Source of the DNA: Brachypterus glaber
Lineage: Eukaryota; Arthropoda; Insecta; Coleoptera; Kateretidae
Assembly (NCBI GenBank): GCA_958510825.1
Contig: OY294052.1
Span: forward strand, 10,623,816 to 10,687,815
Direction: 5' to 3'
DNA length: 64,000 nucleotides
This document shows positions 32,633-43,834 of the stretch, piece after piece; position 1 is the stretch's first letter; the number at the start of each line of letters is the position of its first letter. The notes under the pieces are model-generated. The model saw only the letters and a list, made by a program, of their open reading frames with translations, did not search any database and was not told where the DNA came from. The position numbers were made by a program, and so were the translations under genes.

Positions 32633-33457
32633 TATTATGTATAATTTTAACAAAAAAAAAAAAAAAATAGATAAAGGTACAATTATTTTTGGTAAACACT
32701 TTAAAGTAAAGTTATAAAATACCTAGTTCTTCTTACTGATTAAAGTTTATCTTGAGAAAATCATTTTAATTATAAAAAAATTCAAACCAATATTAATATA
32801 TCAATATAAAATAGTAAAGTTTGTTGTCTAAGGAAATAATCACTACAGGGGAGTTCGTTCCTGTCGTTATTATTTTCAGACAACACACTTTCATAAAAAC
32901 AGCCGAATATTTTAGCATTATTCTCAATTTTATCTAAGATAGTAGTAGTAATAACTTATCACTACTAATTATTTTACTTAGAAGTATTAAAAAAGATAAA
33001 AACAGGGCCCTAGGGTAGATATACCAGTTTTGTTAAATAAGTGGTAAAGCTACTCATTCAAACGAAATTTAGCTAAGTGTAAGTGTAAGGATTTGGACCA
33101 ATATATCAAATAAGCAATTTAATTTGTTAAAAATGAAATCAGCAACCTATTTAAATGATGACTTAATGAACAACTGAAAAAAATTGCTGATGATGTGCTT
33201 TAAATAAGTACTACAAAAGTTTAATTAATTTGAAGTGATTAAGTTGCAATGAAAAAACTATACCTATAATTTATTTGAAGTAATTAGTTTAACTAATGCA
33301 TTTATATTTTTAATTTTAATTTATTGTTTTTTTTTAACGATGGAGTTCCTTGTTCTTGATGGCAATAAAAATAACTTATCAACTTTTTTGTTTATACATA
33401 GGAATAATAGTAATTACATGCCAAAGTAGAGAAGACATTTTTTACAGCCACAGTATT
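32633..33457. other. AT-rich stretch with one hairpin
   Basis: Apart from the hairpin at 32820-32886, no feature recognised. Confidence 0.4.
32820..32886. repeat. 67-nt hairpin
   Basis: TGTTGTCT pairs with AGACAACA, and AATAATCACTACAGG pairs with CCTGTCGTTATT with mismatches. It could be a mini-MITE; a small structured RNA is possible but unsupported. Confidence 0.5.
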
Positions 33458-33982
33458 ATAGTATATTAAAGTACTAGTTTCATAACATACGTTTTTAGCG
33501 CACGAATACAAGTTTAGAAAACGAGCAGCTTGCGGCGAGTTTTCTAAAGTACTAGTGCGCTAAAAACGTGTTATGAAACGAGTGCTTTATACAATTTTTT
33601 TGTATTTTGCTCTAAAATTAAAAAAAAACTTACATTTAAATTGACTGATTTAGGGATTTTTGTTTTGGATTGGCATTACAGTTTACACCATGTTTAAAAT
33701 TCTAAGAACAAATGATATTTTGATATATTTTATAGTCATCTCTTCTATTTTTTACTGCAATTAACCAAGCCACAATTTTAACATGGTAAAAATAACCTAA
33801 ACACAAAATTTTGTAGAAAATTCAACTTTAAAGCGACATTGAAATTTGCACGGAAAACGCCAAGCGATAGGCTAGGTCTGTTGCCAACCCAAAAGAACAA
33901 AAAGTACAGACCTCTTATGGGCATATAAAAACACGCAAAATGCGTGTGACGATGAGCTTATAAGAGTCGAAAAATAGAAAAA
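33458..33982 (+). mobile_element. family G hairpin-ended element, 525-bp copy with intact hairpins
   Basis: Begins ATAGTATATTAAAG. The left hairpin (33471-33586) pairs GTTTCATAACATACGTTTTT with its complement, has a second stem GTTTAGAAAACGAGC / CGAGTTTTCTAAA, and a GC-rich tip around GCTTGCGGC. The right hairpin (33912-33966) pairs CTCTTAT with ATAAGAG and ACACGCA with TGCGTGT. There is no conventional TIR linking the two ends. The middle shares GATTTAGGGATTTTTG, AACCAAGCCACAATTTTAAC and GCACGGAAAACGCCAAGCGA with the other copies. No ORF in this copy. Confidence 0.8.
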
Positions 33983-34019
33983 GCAATATTATGTCATCGT
34001 AATTCAAGGAAAATTAAGT

Positions 34020-34152
34020 GACAGTTATCAATTTTTTATAAAATTAACTCTTACTAGGAGAGAAAAAATGATTATTGCTCTAGATACAGAGATTTAATTT
34101 CTAGGATTAAAAACATGATAAATAATGAAACGCTCTAAAGCTAGTAATGAAA
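34020..34152 (+). repeat. dispersed repeat family M, copy 2
   Basis: Aligns with 1295-1440: TTATAAAATTAACTC, TTACTAGGAGAGAAAAAATG, AACATGATAAATAATG and CTAGTAATGAAAA. It lies directly before a family H copy. Confidence 0.6.
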
Positions 34153-34154
34153 AT

Positions 34155-34484
34155 AGTTATTTATGGTACTAGTGGGTAAGTAAGATATTGCCCATAAGAA
34201 AATTAACCTGGCGTCAGCCAAGCAGGTTAATTTTCGAGAGGGCAATATCGGTTTACCCATGAGTGCCATACAAGGTTTTATCCAATAAATAGCTTAGGAA
34301 TTCATATTTTTATTAAAAATTTTAATGACATTTACAAAAAAATAATTTGACAACTGACAGTTGAGTGGGTAAAATAAATAATTATCCACTCAATAAAGTA
34401 AAAGCCACGCGGGGGTTATTATTGAGTTTATCTATTTAAAATAATGCTGGTAATTGTCTTATTATCTGTATGTATTGGATAAAA
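34155..34484 (+). mobile_element. family H hairpin-ended element, intact copy
   Basis: The left hairpin (34164-34268) pairs TACTAGTGGGTAAG and GATATTGCCC with GGGCAATATCGGTTTACCC, and GAAAATTAACCTG with CAGGTTAATTTTC, around a tip GCGTCAGCC. The right hairpin (34361-34393) pairs TTGAGTGGGTAA with TTATCCACTCAA. Other copies lie at 3896 (minus), 44535 and 55456. No TIR joins the ends and no coding sequence remains. Confidence 0.8.
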
Positions 34485-34550
34485 CATATTTTTTAATTGA
34501 AAATTTTGTATTTAAATCGTAGATTCAAGTTGGTATTAAAATTTCTATAT

Positions 34551-35216
34551 ATCGTCCACTAAAGGCTCTAGTTGTCTAACTCCAAATTTTTCAAAAATGA
34601 GATTTTTATCAAATTTGCTCCATTATCTGATTACCAACATACTTCAAAAAAAAAAAGTTGCATTAAACCAATATCAGCCTCAAAAAATGCAAAAATGTAA
34701 ATATTTTAAGTCGCTAAGTGTCTAACTCCATCATATGATTGTGAGAAAACAATTAAATGAGAACTGTCACTAATGTCAAACTATTTCTCGACAACAGGGG
34801 ATCCCGTTTCAAATATTTGTTAATTTACTGTTTGATGATAATTATAATTATTGCCATTAATAATGTATATATATTATGCCTACCTAGTAGTAATATTATA
34901 TATTAAATATAAAAATATAAATTTTTTGTAATAATATTACGCGATATAATACGATAGGTATCCTCTTTTATCTTCCCTTGGAGTTAGACCATTAGTGAAT
35001 TTAGATTCTGTGGTTAAAATTTAATTTTCAAATAATTTATATAAAATAGATAACAATGAAAAGTTTTAAATACATTAACACATATCAAACATTTTTACCT
35101 GCGAACAAGCTAGTTTTAAAGTTCTAAATTGCTATAATTAAGTTTTAAATCGTTTTTTACGTCTCCTGAAAAATATGACGTTTTGGAGTTAGACCGTTAG
35201 AGCCTTTAGATGACGA
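34551..35216. mobile_element. 666-bp TIR element
   Basis: ATCGTCCACTAAAGGCTCTA at the left pairs with TTAGAGCCTTTAGATGACGAT at the right, followed by GTCTAACTCCAAA / TTTGGAGTTAGAC. GTCTAACTCCA and its complement recur once more inside (near 34718 and 34980). No ORF. Confidence 0.7.
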
Positions 35217-36407
35217 TATGATTAAAAAGAGGCAAAAATAAATAAAAAAATATTTATGATAATATTTACTATTTATTTTATTGTTTACTACGATTGTTAA
35301 ATGATTTAACAATAACTAGCTATAAAAAAATATTACCTACCCATTGTTAGACTTTTAAGTATCGAATAAGATAAAAAAACAAAAGTGATTACTAATTTAA
35401 ATATTGAATACCTATAACACTTATTTCTTTGCTGAATTTAGCAAACCTCTTTGATATCCTTGAGCCAAGGAACGTAAAAAAATAAAAATATTTTCTCGGG
35501 TATTCACAATTTTACTCGCTCGCTGTGTGTTCCTCGCAATTAAATGCGATTTACTGTGACAAACTGGCAAATAGCAACAAAAAATAAATTTTATACAAGA
35601 AAAAATCAACTATTTATGCAGCCATTGTGTCGGCCAGTTCGTTTCTTGTACGCACAGACTCGAGACAAGTTTAAAGAAGAAACCGTGAAGATATGTAATG
35701 CTACGCATTCTATCATATTGCATATTCCCAAATTGCGCAAATAACGCAAGTTAAAACTATTCAAAACGCAAAATAAAATATTCCTGCAAAAAAAGAATAC
35801 TTCCCTAACAATAGGCCTAGGTTCATTCAAATAAAAAATGAAGTTTATTGTTTTTTCGAAAGACGACAAAAAATTATTTTTTTGAAAAAGGAGATTTCGA
35901 GAAGTTTAAAAAAAATATTTAATTTCAATTTTTTAAACTTTTTTCTTAAGGTTTTGATTTTACAAGAAATTTTAACGAAAATAATTCTTTTATCTAACAC
36001 CTTCACAGAAACACTTGTTTTGAGCACTATTTTAAATGTCAAAAGTGAGTTTTTTTCCACTAGTGACTAAAAAATTTTTCACCCACTCTTTTACGTACAG
36101 CTTTTGATCTCACCCAAAATTAGTTACATGCTCTATTAATTAAGTATTATAACTATTCTATAAATAGAAGCACGTTAACTAAACCATAAAAATTAAAGAA
36201 AAGTCCAAATTATTCTTTAGTTTTTGAATAAAATACTGTTTAAATTAAAAATTCTGTCATCACCGCGTCCATTTTGACGTTTGTAAGAAATGTAAAACTA
36301 GCAATTGTTTATTTTTAATAGGCATACTTAGGCCATGGCTACCTATTATTTTAGTATTAAGAAAACTTTTATCCACTTAATACACTAGTTAAGAAAATAA
36401 CTACTAA
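35217..36407. other. unassigned stretch
   Basis: Several overlapping short frames on both strands, none with recognisable domains. A slightly GC-richer patch lies near 35500-35720. No supported gene. Confidence 0.4.
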
Positions 36408-36629
36408 ACCCCAAAAAAAATGTCCAAAAAAAAATAAAAAATATATTCGAAGAGTATTATTTTCTAAAAAAGTTCACCCCATGCCCCCTGCCCACATTTT
36501 ACGAGCTGAAATTATCAAATATTTGCGAAAAGATAGTTTAAGTTGTCTTATTTACGAGCAAATTTGAAGTCAATATCTTAACTCCTTCAAAAGTTAAGCC
36601 CCTCTCTCTGACTTTCGGACAGCGCTGTA
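36408..36629 (-). repeat. family F foldback, one-arm fragment
   Basis: Matches the right arm of 31901-32632: CCCCATGCCCCCTGCCCACA, GATAGTTTAAGTTGTCTTAT, GAAGTCAATATCTTAACTCC and the terminus CGGACAGCGCTGTA. The left arm is missing. Confidence 0.7.
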
Positions 36630-37247
36630 TAGTATATTATAGTGGTGTTTTTATTGCGGTATGTGTGGACCGACCACACATTGAAATGCATTGTAGGTAC
36701 ACCATTTTACTAAAAAATTACTTGGATATATAATTATACTTTATCTGTCCAGAGATTTGTCCTTAATTTTTATTGAGATCTATCTACTTCCACATTGTCT
36801 GTTTTTCACAATTTCCATAGAATATCGATTCACCTTCAATTGTTATCGAACCAATTTAGGAAGATCTTTAATTAATGGCTAATTAATAGACTTCAAGTTG
36901 GTTTTCATTGGCGTGATATCCCCATTTGACAAATAATTATAGATAATGATAATATAAATGGATACATAAATGATACAAAGTAAATAAAGAAAACTTGAAA
37001 GAATAGTATATTCTATAATTAGTATGGAATAGACAATATTTCGCGCGAGCGGAAAGTCCCGTGAGCTCGGAATGACTATTTCATACGTGTTGTAGACTAT
37101 ACTTTTTCTTCGACTGCAAATATGAAACACTGTATGGATTTAAACTACGGACAAGGTTAAAAACAATGTTTTTTGTGACTCGACATTGTAAATGCAACAA
37201 AAAACATATTTTTAAATAAAGCAATTAATGTTATTTAATAATTTTAT
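36630..37247. other. unassigned stretch
   Basis: No gene recognised; a short pair TGTGTGG / CCACACA near 36660. Confidence 0.4.
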
Positions 37248-37458
37248 TAAATCAGTAGATAAAAAAGATTTTTATTTAATTTTAGCACATATTTACCAAT
37301 TATAATGCAGAAATTGAAGGTTATGTCAGATTGTTGTGACATATATCAGGTTTAAATATTTAACAATAGATGGAGCAGTAAATTAAATCAGTACATAAAA
37401 AAGATTTTTATTTAATTTTAGCACATATTTACAAATTATAATGCAGAAATTGAAGGTT
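37248..37458 (+). repeat. tandem repeat of 136-bp period running into the gap
   Basis: The block from AATCAGTAGATAAAAAAG to GCAGAAATTGAAGGTT (37248-37332) recurs at 37384-37458 with two visible substitutions, exactly 136 bp later, and is cut by the N run. At least one and a half units are present. Confidence 0.85.
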
Positions 37459-37658
37459 NNNNNNNNNNNNNNNNNNNNNNNNNNNNNNNNNNNNNNNNNN
37501 NNNNNNNNNNNNNNNNNNNNNNNNNNNNNNNNNNNNNNNNNNNNNNNNNNNNNNNNNNNNNNNNNNNNNNNNNNNNNNNNNNNNNNNNNNNNNNNNNNNN
37601 NNNNNNNNNNNNNNNNNNNNNNNNNNNNNNNNNNNNNNNNNNNNNNNNNNNNNNNNNN
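37459..37658. other. scaffold gap of exactly 200 N
   Basis: Fixed-size placeholder. It starts inside a tandem repeat, which probably explains the assembly break. Confidence 0.99.
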
Positions 37659-38182
37659 ACGGAATATTCATACCGTATATAGAGATAGAATGGATTCATT
37701 CTTTGTTTAAAAAGTGTGTGTATTTGCTTACATTCTAAAGCAGTCGTAGAAAAATAATATTTTTTTGTTGCCAGATAAAATGACCCGTTTTCGGAGTCTG
37801 AATGAAGCAACAAGAAAAGCATTTAAATAAGCTTTTTAATTATGATTTTCAAAGGGTATACAAAGCGGTAAGTAAACATTTTTTATATCGTTTAAAGAAG
37901 TTACTGCTAATTAAGTATTATTATAATTACTCACCGTTAATGATAAAAAGTAATTTCATTATCTTTACAATGTAATAATATAATTTATAAATTTAATTAA
38001 TTTTAATACATTACTTTATTATAGGTACGTTACTTAATTTATACATTTGTTACTTATAAATACGACCTTGTGATTCAATGATAATTAAAAAAAAAATGCA
38101 AATACATTTTTGGACATTTGAGCTTGTATTTCAGAATATATGGCTCATACAGTGTGTAACATTTTAATTATTATTATTAAAA
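37659..38182. other. AT-rich stretch after the gap
   Basis: No continuation of the 136-bp repeat is seen on this side. No gene recognised. Confidence 0.4.
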
Positions 38183-38457
38183 TGTTATCGTGATGCGATA
38201 AAAATTAAATTATTTTTATTTTCTTAAAGTTAATGCAAGTAAGGTATTTTTAAAGCCATTAAAATAGCTTTCATCAAGTCGGTAGATACATAGAACTCAT
38301 AAAATAATTAAAATTACATATGTTTAGTTTTAAAGATTTTATGAGTTCTATGTTTCTACCGACTTGATGAAAGCTATTTTAATGGCTTTAAAATACCATA
38401 CGTGCATTAACTTTAAGAAAATAAAAATAACTGAATTTTTATCGTATCACGATAATG
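38183..38457. mobile_element. 275-bp foldback, arms about 130 bp
   Basis: Paired blocks are GTTATCGTGATGCGATAAAA, TTTTCTTAAAGTTAATGCA, AAAGCCATTAAAATAGCTTT, CATCAAGTCGGTAGA and ATAGAACTCATAAAAT with their complements, around a centre near 38320. Very few mismatches. Confidence 0.85.
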
Positions 38458-39239
38458 TACTTAAATTTGGTATAAAAATTTGAAAATAATTAGGAATAAG
38501 CTGAAAACTGGCATGTTTTTAACAAACTTCACACGCTGACCTTAAACAGACATCAAGTTTAAGTGACTTGCCAACGCAAACCTAGAGTTAATACTGTTAT
38601 TAGAAGGTCTACACATGATAAAACCCTCCACAGTAAAATATGAAGTGCTCAGTTTCAGAAGATAATGGACTTAGAAATGACCATAGTAGACTTAATAAAA
38701 CTTAATACTGTTTTAGATTACTCAATAATAATTTTTATCAGACATTTTAAAACCGTTCACACAAAAAGTCTGTTAATTCTTAATTTAGAAAAAAAGTTGC
38801 AGTGGTATTTGGTAGCTTATTTTCTAAAATAAATGTAGTGCAGTCTATTAAATTTCTGTCATAATCATTAATCGGAATAAATTCAGTTATGACTCATCAA
38901 GGTTGAAAATAAACACAGAAACATAGGCTTACGGAATAATTTTGCCGAATTATGAGGGAAATTTTTATAAAGGTCATTAAATCGAAACATTTGACGACTA
39001 ATTTGTTACACACAACAATATTGAATATACATATTAACTATAAATATGTAAATATATCGCTGAAGTCCAAACGAAAATAAAAATGTAAATATTTAAAACC
39101 TCTCGTCAACGATAGAATCGACGCGGCGCCTATGCGAGCACTGGAAATTCGCCGATGACTGGTCATAATGTGTCAAAATAAATCAATAATAACACAGGCA
39201 TACAAAATAAAAACAGTGGTCTGTACTTTAATAACCACA
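38458..39239. other. unassigned stretch with pieces shared with 50640-50810
   Basis: CAGTTATGACTCATCAA near 38884 and AAATAAAAATGTAAATATTT near 39075 also occur near 50647 and 50780 in the same order. This suggests an old dispersed repeat. No gene seen. Confidence 0.4.
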
Positions 39240-39460
39240 TATGCACTCTAATATTTTTTTTGCGCTGAATCCGAATCCGAGGTCAGAATTTAAAAGTTAG
39301 CGTTCAAAATGGCAGATCCAATATGGCGGACTAAATTTTTAAAGATGCCCGGATTTGTTTGAAATTTGGGGGTTTTTGGGGTCGCTGATTACGAATCTGG
39401 TGCCAGTTCTCCAAAATTCAAAATGGCAGATCCAATATGGCGGATTCTTATTTTATGCGA
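39240..39460 (+). repeat. two irregular units with AAAATGGCAGATCCAATATGG
   Basis: The block AATGGCAGATCCAATATGG occurs at about 39309 and 39421, and related GCTGAATCCGAATC / GCTGATTACGAATC blocks precede each. Repeats of this type are widespread in invertebrate genomes. No coding content. Confidence 0.6.
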
Positions 39461-40643
39461 TGTACCTACAAGGCACATAGCAGTTGGACTGCGCGTTGGC
39501 AAAGTCAGCCCTCTGTTTTGATGTGAAAAAATGAGAATTGGTTCAACTTTCACTAAAAACACTTGCACATGAAAATTCTCTGTAGAAACACAATTTTGTC
39601 ACAAAATCGCTTTATAACTCGTTAATGGGTATTCTATGATGGCACATGGCAACGTTTTTACGATTGTGTAAATCGGACCTTGCCAATTGGCTTACGACGC
39701 AAGCGGGAAGGTTTAAAAAATATATACATTTATTGGAAATACTATAGTATAGACATTACTAGTATATCTATCATTCATTTGTCCGAGTTACAAACATTTC
39801 CATACTGTGGAGTAACGACATTTTTCTTCATATTGGAAAAATGGCTAACATCTTCGTTTTTCGTTAATAACCAAACCAGATTGTCGGACAAGAAAAAGAA
39901 AAGTTTCACGTAAAAGAGAATTGAATTTCGTTGTTCATAGCCTTCTTCTTCCGAAAAATAAGGACAATTTTAAAACCATTAATCAAAAAATAATTTCTGT
40001 ACTGTATGCAAAAATTGTTGTCAATTTTAACATTGCTATTTATTTTTATATTTATTTTTAGCACACCCAGTATCTGTGTTTTTTTTTTTTTAATTAATTA
40101 TACATAAGTATTACTAATATCTATATTATAAATTCTGCCACAATAACATATAAAAAAGTAGGAATGATTTAAATTTAAAATTGGCCGATTTTTAATTATT
40201 TTCATTATCATCCGCGAAACTAAATTAGTATGTATTGCCGGTAGACCCACGCCTTCTAAAAAATATCCCGGATACCGCATTCAAATTAGAGATCACGTAT
40301 GCAGATAAAAGGAGCAAAGTAATATAATTATGACTGATACCATATTATTTTGACCAAGGTCAAAGTAAATTTAAAGGGATTATAATCCCGAGGTTTAACA
40401 TTTTAGCACACCATTATTTTAATTCCCAAGATTTTTTTCTTTTCTTTTAGTTTACTTTAAATCGCTAGATAATATGAGGCTACCAGAACCAGAATGGCCT
40501 AAGCAACTTTGCACTTGGCTTGTTTTAAATTTAACAGAAAATAAATAAGCAAGAACAAAAAACAGTCAATCATTAATGTCCATTAATTTTATTGACTATT
40601 ACTGTATACACGATTGATCCTGATTTACTAGACTACTATACTA
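39461..40643. other. unassigned stretch
   Basis: Short frames on both strands near 39680 and 40100 have no recognisable domain. No supported gene. Confidence 0.4.
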
Positions 40644-41640
40644 GAATGCAGTAAAGCCTTTGACCACATTGATCCTGATTTACCATTAGCTAAATTATTA
40701 TTTTAATCGAATTATACACTTGAGATCAAAAAAATCTATCCATTTAAAAAATTGCCAGTTTTTATATTCAGATATTTTGAAAACTACTTAATGGATTTGA
40801 CTGATTCTTTTTTTTTTGTTTTAAAGCTTAAATATACTCTACTCTTGTTTTTATTTAAAATGATCAAAAATACTTATTTAAGTATTCAGGGCAGTAAGAG
40901 CATTACCGGTTGAGGATTATTTAGGAGATTGAGACGAAGTCTAGCATTAATTTTTCTTTAACTTTAATCATCGATAGTAGACTGCAGTAAAGTAATATTT
41001 TTGTTCCTCATTTACTAGACTTGACTCCTATATATAGTATAGCCACAATGATCCTGATTTACTATAGATAGACTAATTTGACAGTTCGAGATTGCAGGGA
41101 AACCACAAGGTTCAATCATGGGGCCAGTAATTTTGTAGTGTTCGTTAAATCTTAAGTTACAACTGGTATGTCCAATATAAAATTGAGCACAACTTACCTT
41201 AAATCATATGATTATTGAACTTAAATAAAATTATTTTTATTAAAACATGATGGTACAAATAGTACAAGTAAAAAAGTTGATTTTACTTTTGATCGAAATT
41301 AAATGGAATCAGCTATACAATATAATTTTTTTTCTATTCAATCTACCGCGTACATACAGATTGTACCGACTGATATATTGATATCTACTTCCTATTAACA
41401 ATAAGTGTGAATTAATTAAGGCAAAATCCTTTATATCGTTCAAACGAAGATTGATTCAATTTCATAATGATTGAATTTCATAATGTTCCGGAAACTTTAA
41501 TTGTTAAGCGAACTGGTGTCACTGCGGGGGTTTATGCAAAATTAACTCTTTTATTGATTGACAATGAAACTCAGACTAAACGCCTCGGAAAGAAGGGAAA
41601 TACACATAAGACCTGATTATTATTATTATATTATATTATT
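40644..41640 (+). pseudogene. degenerate non-LTR retrotransposon with RT motif scraps
   Basis: Three pieces in the right order identify a LINE. At 40644 the translation ECSKAFDHIDPDLPLAKLL fits RT motif A (xSKAFDxIDxxL). At 41088 the translation GKPQGSIMGPVIL fits motif B (GxPQGSxxGPxLF). At 41388 LPINNKCELIKAKSFISFKR resembles the basic C-terminal end of LINE ORF2. The YADD motif is not found. An ATT-rich tail near 41615-41640 fits the 3' end. The frame is broken by stops and by a family J insertion (40714-40876). A sequence shared with 43485-43590 (GGTGTCACTGCGGGGGTT) is part of the same 3' region. Non-functional. Confidence 0.6.
40714..40876 (-). repeat. family J dispersed repeat, copy 2, inside the LINE remnant
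   Basis: Complement of 27700-27850, from TACACTTGAGATC to AAATGATCAAAAATAC. It lies between RT motifs A and B of the LINE remnant. Confidence 0.7.
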
Positions 41641-41877
41641 TCATTAAATATATATTAAAATCAGCTAAACAAAGTAAAGTAAATTTCAAAATAAATCGGA
41701 AATAAAAAAAAAACATAAATTCGGTATTGTTTATTTAACAATTTCCTGCAGTCTTCAATAAATGCATATTAGAACTAGATGATACCAATTCAACTAAATT
41801 TGATGAAACTAATGAAGTTCTTGCTGAGCCAGTACTTTTGTAACGTATTTATGTATTCCTTCAAATTACATTCTTAT

Positions 41878-42132
41878 GGGAGGCATAGCGTAGTGGCTAG
41901 CGCGTGTACATAGCAAGCCGACTAGCGTGAGTTCGATTCTCACTGGCACCGATTTTCCTTTTTCAGTTAATTAATAATTGAAATATGTGCGAAGGCGATA
42001 AGTGAAATGGACACTCCCTATAAACTGGTTCGAAAGTCAGTATAAGCGGGTGGTTCCCTCTACTACTAGCCCACACAAGACCTGGACTTAGGGGATGCTT
42101 AATTAAGTAAAATAGTACGAGGTTAAACAAAC
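41878..42132 (+). mobile_element. tRNA-derived SINE, full-length copy
   Basis: The head is tRNA-like. An A box TAGCGTAGTGG lies at 41886-41896 and a B box GTTCGATTC at 41931-41939, with spacing as in tRNA genes and the expected GAGTTCGATTCTCA arm. The head ends with GGCACCGAT and continues into a body lacking tRNA likeness: TTTTTCAGTTAATTAATAAT, GGTTCGAAAGTCAG, CCCTCTACTACTAGCCCACA and GGGGATGCTTAATTAAGT. The 3' end reads GAGGTTAAACAAACATG. The boxes should drive RNA polymerase III. Truncated copies lie at 19910 and 54285. No free tRNA gene is implied, because the acceptor stem is not paired with an immediate 3' half. Confidence 0.85.
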
Positions 42133-42188
42133 ATGTAAACGTGTAATTCTATGTACTTAGAATTTTGTCTCCTCTTAATTTTGCTGCT

Positions 42189-43268
42189 GTGCACGGTTGC
42201 CCTGCGCGATTTTAAATAAAAATTTCGTGAACCCCTATGTTTTTTGAACTAAAACATACCTGATAGGGTGTGTCAAAAAATCCCGATTTTCGAAATCGAA
42301 AATGCTCGCTGGCTCAAAAGTTGCTCCTTAGTAAAAAACGGTGGCCACTCAAAAATGAGCCAAATCGATTAATATTCAGAGGTAGCTCAAAGCACTCAAA
42401 CTTTGAAAAATATCGGTACCTGTTTTTCGGATAAAAACTGATTGTATATAAAATTAAGGAAATTTTGAAGGGTTTCTTTGGTAATATTTAAAAACAATAC
42501 TAATTGTGAAAAACTAAAAAAATTATATTCCCCCTCCCCTTAAGTTAGAACATAAAAAAAACGCCAATTATTTGAAGATTTCGCGAAAATTTATTAAAAA
42601 TGGGCATATTTAAAAGGATAACTTCCTTAGGAATGATTTTTTTTTCTATGTTTTTAATGTTAAATAACCACTTATTACTAAAATATTTGTTTTTTGCTTT
42701 ATATTTTTTAATTTTTTTATTTTTGGCAGTTAAACCTGCTATGTTAAACCACAGAAACTTCTTTGTGTATTTTTACATAAAAAAAATCCAACCAAAAAAT
42801 CAATAAAAGTACACCGAGAAAAGTTTTAGTCAAAAAACAGAAAATCCACCTGGTTTCTAATCGAAATTAATTGTTTCTAAATATTACCAAAGAAACCCTC
42901 CAAAATTTCCTCAATTTTTATCGGTATCAGTTTTTCTCCGAAAAACAGGTACCTATTTTTTTTTTAAGTTTGAGTGCTTTGAGCTACCTCTAAACATTTA
43001 TCGATTTGGCTGATTTTTGAGTGGCCACTGTTTTTTACTAAGGAGCAACTTTTAAGCCAGAGAGCGTTTTTGATTTTGAAAATCGCGATTTTTTGACACA
43101 CCCTATTACTCAAAAAAACGTTTTTTTATCTGTCTAAAAAAGTGTATCTTTTACGATTTTCTTTCAAATGGGAATTGATTTCTTATGTCATCAGTTATGT
43201 TTTAGTCCAAAAAATGTAGGGGTCCACGAATTTTTATTTAAAATCGCCCAGGTGAACCGTGTGTGTAC
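42189..43268. mobile_element. 1.08-kb foldback, arms about 330 bp
   Basis: Outer arms pair CGATTTTAAATAAAAATT and CCCCTANNTTTTTTG and ACTAAAACATA blocks at 42207-42262 with their complements at 43185-43248. Inner arms start at AGGGTGTGTCAAAAAATC (42266) and the complement ending at 43107. They run on through AAGTTGCTCCTTAGTAAAAA, GAGGTAGCTCAAAGCACTCA and AATTTTGAAGGGTTTCTTTG. The right side has about 75 bp between outer and inner arms that are missing on the left, a one-sided deletion. The loop (42510-42870) has no gene. Confidence 0.8.
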
Positions 43269-43404
43269 ATACACTAGCCCTATATACAGACACTTAAGAC
43301 AGAAGATTAGAACTGATCTACTTGTACTGATCCAGTGTGCTTGGTTGACAAAAAGTTAATTTTAGAGATGAGGTTTATAATAAAAAGTATTAACCAAAAA
43401 ACAA

Positions 43405-43600
43405 GGCTATGTTTATGGGTTATTGATCTATAAAAAGCATTTGATAAGCTGTCTATTTTGATAATATCTAATTTAGATAATATTTTAACATCTATTTCCT
43501 GTTAATTAATAATAATGCTCCGGATATTTAAATTTTTAAATGATCCGGTGTCACTGCGGGGGTTCATGTTAAATTAACTTTTTATAGCAAACGTAATACG
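43405..43600 (+). pseudogene. LINE reverse transcriptase motif A fragment and 3' scrap
   Basis: The translation VIDL*KAFDKLSILII near 43415-43465 fits RT motif A (IDLSKAFDxL), with a stop replacing the serine. The following 43485-43590 matches 41395-41540 (TTCCTGTTAATTAATAA-like, ATGCTCCGG, GGTGTCACTGCGGGGGTT). This is a second, shorter relic of the LINE at 40644, with the interior deleted. Confidence 0.5.
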
Positions 43601-43834
43601 TGCAAAGTATTTAATAGTGAATGGAAGGTAAACCAAAAAAACATTCTGAAATAGTTGATTAATTTTATCCAATCATAAAGTTTTTTTTTCCTATTTGAAA
43701 AACCCTTTGACAAAGATAACTAGAACCCATTTTGCTAGCACTCCAAAAGGTTTTGACCATTTTTATTTCATTATTTTATCCTGGCTGTATTTTATATATG
43801 TCACCAGCTGTCCGACCACAGTGGAAAAAAAATG
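43601..43834. other. unassigned stretch
   Basis: No feature recognised. Confidence 0.35.

Noticed and set aside
41878..41955. Functional tRNA gene
   Set aside because: A and B boxes are present, but the head runs into a SINE body and recurs in truncated copies, so it is a SINE promoter.
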